From the NCBI GenBank assembly GCA_003157675.1, contig PMKG01000348.1, positions 274 to 19,108 on the forward strand: DNA of 18,835 nt. Direction: 5' to 3'. Positions 13,492 to 18,835 of this stretch are shown in pieces. The DNA is from Acidobacteriota bacterium (GTDB lineage: Bacteria > Acidobacteriota > Vicinamibacteria > Vicinamibacterales > Fen-181). The first letter of the stretch is position 1. Each line of letters begins with the position of its first letter. The notes under the pieces were generated by a model that did not search any database, was not told the DNA's origin, and was given only the letters and a program-made list of their open reading frames with translations. A program made the translations under genes and the position numbers.

Positions 13492-14688
13492 CTACAATTC
13501 GCGGAGCGCCGTCACGATCGGCATCCGCATCGCCCGGATGGCGGGGAAGATGCCGCCGAGCAGGCCGAGCACGAGCGCCCAGCCGACACCGAGCACGAGC
13601 AGCGCCGGGGTCACGCGAAACGCGAAGCCGATGCTGCTCATGTTCTGCCAGTTCATCGTCGCGGCCTCGTAGCCGTTGAAGGCGAAATAGGCTACGGCGG
13701 CCCCGACGGCGCCGCCGACGAGCGCCAGCATCATCGACTCGACCAGCACCGAGATCACCACCGGGCCGCCGCGGAAGCCGAGCGCGCGCAACGTGGCGAT
13801 CTCGCGCGTGCGGCTCGCGACGGCCGAGTACATCGTGATGATGGCGACAAACAGGGCGCCGATACCCATCAGCACGCCGATGATCCCGCCGATCGTCTCG
13901 ATCGTCCCCGAGAGCATCTGCGACTGGCCGGCGTAGTACTCCTGCTCGCGCATCACCTTGAGCTTCACGCGCGGGTCTGTCGTCAGCCGGTCCTTGAACG
14001 CCGTGTACGCCTCCGGCGAGGTCAGGCGCACGTAGACCGCCTGCCGGCTGTTGCTCCGGCGGTAAAGGGGTGCGAGCACGCCGGCGTCGCACCACAGCTC
14101 CGAGTCGGGCACCGTCCCGCCGGCGTCGAAGATGCCGACGACGCGCCAGCGGTTCTGCCCGAGCTTGAGCTCGGCGCCGACGTCGAGGCCGCGGTACTCG
14201 GCCGACGCCGCGCGGCCGACGATGACTTCGTTCCGACCCGGCTCGAACCGCCGCCCCTTGATCATCCTGAAGTCGCGCACGGCGAACGCGGCGGGCTCCA
14301 CGCCGCGCAGCGGCGCGTTGGCCGTGGTGCCCGTGCTTGCCTTCACCAGGTCGACGACGACGAACAGCTCGGCCGAGGCGAGCGCGCCGACGCCCGGCCG
14401 CCGGGCGATTTCCGGCGCGTCCTTGATGGCGTCGATGTCTTCCCGCATCAGGATGCTGGTCATCTCGGCGTCGGACCCGGTCCTGAGGACGATGGCCGAG
14501 TCCGGGGACCCCGTGTTCGCCATCGTCGCCCGGATCCCCTCCGCGATCGACAGCACGGAGACGAGCACGCCGACGACGCCCGCCATGCCCACCACGGCGA
14601 CGGTCGAAGCCGCCAGCCGGCCGGGCAGCGTGCGCAGGTTGAGGAGGGTGACGGCGACGGACTGGACGATCCCCGAGAAGATCCACAT
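13492..14688 (-). CDS. MacB/FtsX-type ABC transporter permease, second of pair
   Basis: A 398-aa permease of the MacB/LolE superfamily. It has one N-terminal membrane helix (about residues 25-50), then a long extracytoplasmic MacB-PCD-like domain to about residue 270. Three C-terminal helices follow, with the FtsX motif SRTREIATLRALGFR in the cytoplasmic coupling loop and GIFPAIRAM near the end. Such permeases work mechanically, driving export or extraction from the periplasmic side using cytoplasmic ATP hydrolysis. The start is ATG 14688, 5 nt after the stop of the first permease. It is the last gene of the adaptor-ATPase-permease-permease operon. Two separate half-permeases imply a heterodimer. 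Substrate unknown. Confidence 0.88.
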   Translation of the reverse strand: MWIFSGIVQSVAVTLLNLRTLPGRLAASTVAVVGMAGVVGVLVSVLSIAEGIRATMANTGSPDSAIVLRTGSDAEMTSILMREDIDAIKDAPEIARRPGVGALASAELFVVVDLVKASTGTTANAPLRGVEPAAFAVRDFRMIKGRRFEPGRNEVIVGRAASAEYRGLDVGAELKLGQNRWRVVGIFDAGGTVPDSELWCDAGVLAPLYRRSNSRQAVYVRLTSPEAYTAFKDRLTTDPRVKLKVMREQEYYAGQSQMLSGTIETIGGIIGVLMGIGALFVAIITMYSAVASRTREIATLRALGFRGGPVVISVLVESMMLALVGGAVGAAVAYFAFNGYEAATMNWQNMSSIGFAFRVTPALLVLGVGWALVLGLLGGIFPAIRAMRMPIVTALREL

Positions 14689-14693
14689 GGCGG

Positions 14694-15845
14694 TCACACC
14701 CTCCGGAGCGCGTCCACGATGCGCAGGCGCATCGCGCGAAGGGCCGGGAAGATCCCGGCGACGACGCCCAGCCCGACGACCAGCGCGACGCCGGCCGCGA
14801 GCGACGAGGTGGGCAGATACAGGTTCGGGAGGAGATTCGCCGTCGGGATCCTCGGCACGACGAGCCCCGCCAGGCCGAGGCCCAGGAACCCGCCGACGCC
14901 TGCGATGAGGCACGACTCGGTGAGCACCAGCACCAGCACCCGGCCGTCCGTGAACCCCAGCGTCTTGAGCACGGCGAACTCGCTCGTCCTCTCGCGCACC
15001 GACTCGGCCATCGTGTTGGCCGTCACGAGCAGGATGATGAAGAAGGCCATCGCGATGATGCTCCGCACGATCAGCGCGATGTTGCCGACCTGGTTGGCGA
15101 ACGCCTGCATGAACGCCTTCTCCGTCGTCGTCTTGGTCTCGGCCGGCGAGTTGGCGAACTGGCTGTCGATCGCCTGCGCGATCTGGGGGGCCTTCGAGGC
15201 GTCGGCGATGCGGATGACGTACCACCCGACGCTGCCCTGCCCGAACAGCCGCGACTCGTCGAAGTACTTGTAGTGGAAGAAGAACTGGGTCTCGTCGGTA
15301 CCTTCCTCGGCCCCGCTGTAGATCCCGTCCAGGTTGAACTCCCAGGTTGTCGAGTTGTCCTTCTTGCGCCAGATGGTCGCCTGGATCGGGATCCGGTCGC
15401 CGACTTTCCAGCCGAACTTCTGCGCCGTCACGCGCCCGACGATGGCACCCTGGCGATCGGCGAACCACGCCTTTTTCTGGGCCTCGGGCAGCTTGAACTC
15501 GGGATACATCCGAAGCATGCACTCCGGGTCCACCGGGACCTGCATGAAGAAGTTCCTCGGGTCCTGGTAGACGCCGCCGAACCACGTCTGGTGGCAGACG
15601 TCGACGACGCCGGGCGTCGAGCGGATCTGCTCGAGATAGCTGATGGGCAGGAGCTGGATGATCGACACCTTGTGGATGAGCACCAGGCGCTCATTGCCCG
15701 CCAGCTCGATGCCCATGCCGAAGGCGGCCTTGATGGCCACGAGGAAGCCATATAGCGTGAACGCCACCAGCACGGCCAGCAGCGTGAACACCGTGCGCAC
15801 CTTGCGCCGGAACAGGCTGTGCCAGAGCAGCGGCAGGAACTTCAT
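14694..15845 (-). CDS. MacB/FtsX-type ABC transporter permease, first of pair
   Basis: A 383-aa permease that starts MKFLPLLWHSLFRRKVRT, a typical amphipathic MacB-type N-terminus. One membrane helix follows (about residues 17-40), then a ~220-residue extracytoplasmic domain, then three helices. The coupling loop reads SVRERTSEFAVLKTLGFTDG and the C-terminal motif GIFPALRAMRLRIVDALR. ATG 15845 overlaps the ATPase stop as ATGA, supporting co-translation. Sequence between the membrane parts differs clearly from the second permease, so the pair is an old duplication rather than a recent one. It would form a heterodimer with the product of 13492-14688. Confidence 0.88.
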   Translation of the reverse strand: MKFLPLLWHSLFRRKVRTVFTLLAVLVAFTLYGFLVAIKAAFGMGIELAGNERLVLIHKVSIIQLLPISYLEQIRSTPGVVDVCHQTWFGGVYQDPRNFFMQVPVDPECMLRMYPEFKLPEAQKKAWFADRQGAIVGRVTAQKFGWKVGDRIPIQATIWRKKDNSTTWEFNLDGIYSGAEEGTDETQFFFHYKYFDESRLFGQGSVGWYVIRIADASKAPQIAQAIDSQFANSPAETKTTTEKAFMQAFANQVGNIALIVRSIIAMAFFIILLVTANTMAESVRERTSEFAVLKTLGFTDGRVLVLVLTESCLIAGVGGFLGLGLAGLVVPRIPTANLLPNLYLPTSSLAAGVALVVGLGVVAGIFPALRAMRLRIVDALRRV

Positions 15846-16534
15846 GAGGCCGGCTCCGTCGACAGCACGCCCTTGTCGAGGTGCAGCACGCGGCTGGCGC
15901 GGGCGGCCGCGTGCGGATCGTGCGTCACCATCACGATCGTCTTGCCGTTCTCCCGGTTGAGCGCCTGTAGCAGGTCGAGGATTTCGTCGCCCGCCTTGCG
16001 GTCGAGGTCGCCGGTCGGCTCGTCGCACAGCAACAGCGTCGGGTCGATGACGATGGCGCGGGCGATGCCGACGCGCTGCTCCTGGCCACCCGACAACTGC
16101 CGCGGGTAGTGGCGCGCGCGGTCGGACAGCCCGACGACGCGCAGCGCCGTGTCGACGTGGCGCTTGCGCTCCTTGCGCGTGAGCTTGGTGAGCAGGAGCG
16201 GCAACTCCACGTTTCGCTCGGCCGTGAGCACCGGCAGCAGGTTGTAGAGCTGGAAGATGAACCCGACGTTCGCGGCGCGCCAGCGAGCGAGCTGGCCCGA
16301 CGACAGCCGATCGATCTGCCGGCCGGCGATCGTGATCGTCCCGCGCGTCGGCGAGTCGAGGCCGCCGAGCAGGTTGAGCAGCGTCGTCTTGCCCGAGCCC
16401 GAAGGCCCCATCAGCGCCAGGAACTCACCCTTCGGAATCTCGAGGTCGACCCCCTGGAGCACGTCGATCCGTTCGCCCCCGCGCCGGAATTCCTTGTGGA
16501 GGTTCGAGGCGCGAACGAGGATGTCGTCGGGCAT
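15842..16534 (-). CDS. ABC transporter ATP-binding protein (MacB/LolD-type)
   Basis: A 230-aa ATPase with all motifs: Walker A GPSGSGKT (43-50), Q-loop FQ (94-95), signature LSGGQEQR (147-154), Walker B LLLCDEPTGDLD (167-178) and the switch His205 in VTHD. The LSGGQ is followed by EQRVG where most relatives have QQRVA. The family form with EPTGNLD/EPTGDLD is that of MacB, LolD and FtsE. ATG 16534 lies 5 nt after the adaptor stop. It powers the two permeases encoded next. Export of a peptide, lipid or antibiotic is possible; the substrate is not indicated. Confidence 0.93.
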   Translation of the reverse strand: MPDDILVRASNLHKEFRRGGERIDVLQGVDLEIPKGEFLALMGPSGSGKTTLLNLLGGLDSPTRGTITIAGRQIDRLSSGQLARWRAANVGFIFQLYNLLPVLTAERNVELPLLLTKLTRKERKRHVDTALRVVGLSDRARHYPRQLSGGQEQRVGIARAIVIDPTLLLCDEPTGDLDRKAGDEILDLLQALNRENGKTIVMVTHDPHAAARASRVLHLDKGVLSTEPAS

Positions 16535-16539
16535 GGCTG

Positions 16540-17760
16540 CTACCTCACCACGATGCGGGCGCCGTCTTTGAGGGCCGCCGGCGGGTCGAGCACGACGCGC
16601 TCGCCTGGCGCGAGGCCGGAGAGAACTTCGACGCGATCTTCGCGTGCGGCGCCGACGCGCAGCGCCCGGCGCTCGACACGGTCGCCGCCGGAGACGACGA
16701 AGACCACGCGGCTGCCGCCGTCGGTGCGGACGGCGGCGTTCGGGATCGTAAGCGGCGGCTCGCTCTTCGCGGCGGCCGTCTCGGTACCGAGGAAGGCGAC
16801 CTTGATCCCCATGTCCGGCAGGATCCGGGGATCGAGCCGGTCGAAGGCGATCCGCACGAGGACGGTGGCCTTCTGCCGATCGGCCGTCGGCACCACCGTG
16901 ATCACCTTCCCGGGGATCTGCCAGTCGGGGTAGGCGTCGAGCACCGCCGTGATGCGCTGGCCCGGGCTCACGCGGTTGATGTAGCTCTCGTTCACGTCGA
17001 CTTCGATCTCGAGCGAGGACATGTCGACGAGCGAGCAGATCCCCGTGCGCGTGAACCCGCCGCCGGCCGAGACGGGCGAAATCATCTCGCCCGGCTGAGC
17101 GTCCTTCGAGACGGCCACGCCGTCGAACGGCGCGAGGATGACCGTGTCGGTGACGTCGTTCTGCCGGAGCGCGACCTGGCGCTCGGAGACCTTGACCTGC
17201 TCCTCGGAGAGGGCCAGCCGCGCCTCGAGGGCGCGCACCTCGGTCTCGGCACTGTCGAGATCGGCCTGGTTGGAGATGCCGTCGGTGCGCAACGACCGGT
17301 ATCGCTGGGCCGTGAGCCGGGCCAGGTCCAGGCGTGCGCGGTTCTCGGCCACGCCGCGGCGCGAGGCCTCGAGCTCGGCCTCGGCGAGCGCGAGCGCCTT
17401 GTCGTACGTCGCGGGATCGAGCCGCGCGAGCACTTGGTTCTTCCGCACCGGCATCCCTTCCTCGACCCGCACCTCCACCACCCGGCCCGTGATCTTCGAT
17501 GACACGGTCGCCCGCCGCCGGGCCACGACGTAGCCCGAGGCGTTGAGGACCGCGCTGCCGCCCTCTCTCGCGGCGGTCGGCTGTTCGACGACCGCCGTCC
17601 TGACCTCGATGGCACGGGGCGCACGAGCCCACAGCCAGGCGCCGGCGCCGGCGGCGGCGAGCACGACGACGAGCGCCCAGACCCACAGGGGCACGGAGCC
17701 CGATCCGCGAGCGCTGTGGGCGATGCGGAGATCCTCGAGAGCGCGCGGATCACTCGACAT
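16540..17760 (-). CDS. Periplasmic adaptor (MacA/HlyD membrane fusion protein)
   Basis: A 406-aa protein with one N-terminal membrane anchor (VPLWVWALVVVLAAAGAGAW, about residues 23-45). Next comes a split lipoyl (barrel-sandwich) domain around ASGYVVARRRATVSSKITGR and VILAPFDGVAVSKDAQPGE. An alpha-helical hairpin lies between the two halves, rich in Ala, Glu and Arg (about residues 110-200). Beta-barrel and membrane-proximal domains complete it (NAAVRTDGGSRVVFVV, then LAPGERVVL). The start is ATG 17760; the longer ORF upstream to 17841 lies in the regulatory gap and is not supported. It heads the minus-strand operon and would link the ABC permeases to an outer-membrane channel that is not encoded here. 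Confidence 0.92.
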   Translation of the reverse strand: MSSDPRALEDLRIAHSARGSGSVPLWVWALVVVLAAAGAGAWLWARAPRAIEVRTAVVEQPTAAREGGSAVLNASGYVVARRRATVSSKITGRVVEVRVEEGMPVRKNQVLARLDPATYDKALALAEAELEASRRGVAENRARLDLARLTAQRYRSLRTDGISNQADLDSAETEVRALEARLALSEEQVKVSERQVALRQNDVTDTVILAPFDGVAVSKDAQPGEMISPVSAGGGFTRTGICSLVDMSSLEIEVDVNESYINRVSPGQRITAVLDAYPDWQIPGKVITVVPTADRQKATVLVRIAFDRLDPRILPDMGIKVAFLGTETAAAKSEPPLTIPNAAVRTDGGSRVVFVVSGGDRVERRALRVGAAREDRVEVLSGLAPGERVVLDPPAALKDGARIVVR

Positions 17761-17846
17761 GATCGGCAATATTACCGGAAGAGGTGTCGAACCAGGGTAC
17801 GAACTGGCCCATCCCGGGGCATAATGGCCTCTCTCGCACAATCAGT

Positions 17847-17890
17847 CCGTGACAGAGGTCTTGTCATGATGTTGTCACGGATCTGTCACC
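17847..17890. promoter_or_regulatory. Candidate operator: inverted and direct TGTCA repeats
   Basis: ccgtgaca (17847-17854) and tgtcacgg (17873-17880) form an 8-bp perfect inverted repeat with an 18-nt spacer. tgtca recurs at 17862-17866 and 17884-17888, the latter within tgtcacc. It sits in the 216-bp gap between the divergent adaptor gene (starts 17760) and the carboxypeptidase-regulatory-domain gene, where it could bind a dimeric regulator of either. It overlaps possible upstream starts of the plus-strand gene. The remaining gap holds no feature I can name. Confidence 0.4.
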
Positions 17891-17976
17891 GTGCCGACAT
17901 GAAGCTGTCGTATCAAGACTCTTTGAAGGCAAACCCCGACACGACGCTTTCGGCAACTTCATCGAGGTTCACAACC

Positions 17977-18835
17977 GTGAGGCTTTCGCGTCTTCGCCCT
18001 CTCTCGCGGATCATCCGCCCGTTGCGGCTGGCCGCCCCGCTGGTGGTGCTGGTGCTCCTGCCCATCGCCGTGCCCGGACTGCTGGCCGCATCGTTCGGCG
18101 CCTCCGCCCGCCAGGGCGCGCAGGGGGGCGGCGGCGCCTCGTGTACGATCACCGGCCTCATCACAGCCGGTCAGACCCGGCTGCCCGGCGTGGAGGTCAC
18201 GGCGACGCCGCATGCCGGCGGCACGCCGGTGGTGGCCTCGACCGGACAGGATGGGGTCTACACCCTCGTCCTGCCGGCGCCCGGTGCGTACGACCTCAAG
18301 GCCGAGCTGGCCGCCTTCGCGACGGTGACCAGGGAGCTGGCCGCTGAGAAGGTGTCCGGCACCCGCGTGGACTTCGTGATGACGCTGGCGTCCCGAGTGC
18401 CTGCGGCCCCCAAGCCCGCCGCCACAGCTCAGCCTCAGGCGGCTGCCGGCGCCGCGGCCGCGCCGACTGCGGCGAGACCCACAACGGCGGCTCGTCCGCA
18501 GGGGACGGCCGGTCAGCGCCAGGGCTCGCAGTTCCAGCGGGTCGGCGCGAACGCGACCGGGACCCAGGCCGAGTTGAGCGTGACGGCCGACGACGCCAGC
18601 GCGGTCGCCCAGCACCTCAATCTCCCTCCGGGGTTCTCGGCCGACACGATGTCGGACACGGTGACGGCCTTCGGTCAGACGGGGCAGACCAACGAGTCGA
18701 TGCTGTTCGGGCCGGGCGGCGAAGGCCTGTTCGGCGGGCAGCGCGGCGACGCGCAGGGCATACCCGGGATGCCGGGGACCGGCGATCCCAACGCGGCAGG
18801 GGCAGCAGGCGCCGGCGGCTTCGGCGGCGGGCCGG
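17977..18835 (+). CDS. Secreted carboxypeptidase-regulatory-domain protein, 5' part (possible TonB-dependent receptor)
   Basis: The frame is open to the window end, so only about 286 residues are visible. With GTG 17977 the protein begins with an Arg-rich n-region, a hydrophobic core (LAAPLVVLVLLPIAV) and a cleavage-like ASFGASA, a good signal peptide. Upstream in-frame ATGs at 17866 (with an AGAGG site) and 17899 are alternatives that would add 37 or 26 residues. After a Gly-rich stretch comes a carboxypeptidase regulatory-like beta-sandwich at about residues 55-125 (ITGLITAG, LPGVEVTATP, STGQDGVYTLVLPAPGAYDL). An Ala/Pro/Gln linker and a Gly-rich segment follow. In Acidobacteriota this N-terminal layout commonly precedes a large outer-membrane TonB-dependent barrel; that continuation is inferred. 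It diverges from the ABC exporter operon. Confidence 0.75.
   Translation, partial: MRLSRLRPLSRIIRPLRLAAPLVVLVLLPIAVPGLLAASFGASARQGAQGGGGASCTITGLITAGQTRLPGVEVTATPHAGGTPVVASTGQDGVYTLVLPAPGAYDLKAELAAFATVTRELAAEKVSGTRVDFVMTLASRVPAAPKPAATAQPQAAAGAAAAPTAARPTTAARPQGTAGQRQGSQFQRVGANATGTQAELSVTADDASAVAQHLNLPPGFSADTMSDTVTAFGQTGQTNESMLFGPGGEGLFGGQRGDAQGIPGMPGTGDPNAAGAAGAGGFGGGP

Noticed and set aside
13367..14686. 439-aa ORF on - over the second permease
   Set aside because: Its Arg/Gly/Asp-rich translation has no domain; the overlapping frame encodes a clear FtsX/MacB permease.
17866..17976. N-terminal extension of the carboxypeptidase-regulatory-domain protein from ATG 17866
   Set aside because: It is possible (an AGAGG site is present), but it would bury the clear signal peptide behind 37 polar residues, so GTG 17977 is preferred.
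1..18835. CRISPR array, phage genes or a complete insertion sequence
   Set aside because: No regularly spaced direct repeats, integrase, transposase or phage structural motif was seen on either strand.

Overview
This is a GC-rich, gene-dense bacterial chromosomal window with high-GC third positions and many long antisense ORF shadows. It contains no rRNA, no CRISPR array and no complete insertion sequence, and I recognised no tRNA. Gene content suggests an Acidobacteriota-like organism, perhaps Vicinamibacteria: a carboxypeptidase-regulatory-domain protein with a low-complexity linker, an S9 peptidase, MacB-type ABC exporters and paired REP-like palindromes between genes. That assignment is inference from gene style, not a database match.

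Layout: (1) 1-1182, + strand: the C-terminal part of an S9-family peptidase with its Ser/Asp/His triad. It converges on a minus-strand operon across a REP-like double palindrome. (2) 1301-7665, - strand: an eight-gene type II fatty-acid/polyketide-like island. In transcription order it has an enoyl-ACP-reductase-like SDR, a FabH-like KAS III, a FabA-like dehydratase/isomerase, a FabZ-like dehydratase, a FabF-like KAS, an acyl carrier protein, a PlsC-like acyltransferase and a 4'-phosphopantetheinyl transferase. Catalytic residues are visible in every enzyme, but no ketoreductase is present. (3) 7930-8899, +: a small secreted cupredoxin-like protein and an EF-P paralogue of the YeiP/EfpL type. 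(4) 9033-10661, +: an MscS-type channel with an extra N-terminal domain. (5) 10797-13413, +: heme A synthase (CtaA/Cox15), a 55-residue membrane protein, and a DsbB-like domain fused to a probable beta-propeller. (6) 13492-17760, -: a MacAB-like export operon (adaptor, ATPase, two FtsX/MacB-type permeases). (7) 17977 to the window end, +: the start of a secreted protein with a carboxypeptidase-regulatory domain, possibly a TonB-dependent receptor.

The most striking non-coding structure is a composite palindromic element of about 182 bp, present twice inside the lipid operon (4776-4957 and 6557-6739). Each copy has a 79-bp module and a 62-bp module. Both modules have near-perfect inverted ends starting with CTAG, and a GC-rich hairpin lies between them. 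Module lengths and stems are conserved while some internal sequence has diverged. The upstream copy supplies the stop codon of the SDR gene and apparently displaced the native start of the fabH-like gene. The other copy begins immediately after the fabA-like stop. This looks like a MITE-like or structured-RNA element that has settled at gene boundaries within one operon.

Functionally, the island reads as a self-contained acyl-chain assembly line. It has its own carrier protein, a PPTase that could activate it, initiating and elongating synthases, two dehydratases (one potentially isomerising), an enoyl reductase and an acyltransferase that could move the product into a lipid. The product cannot be read from the sequence.
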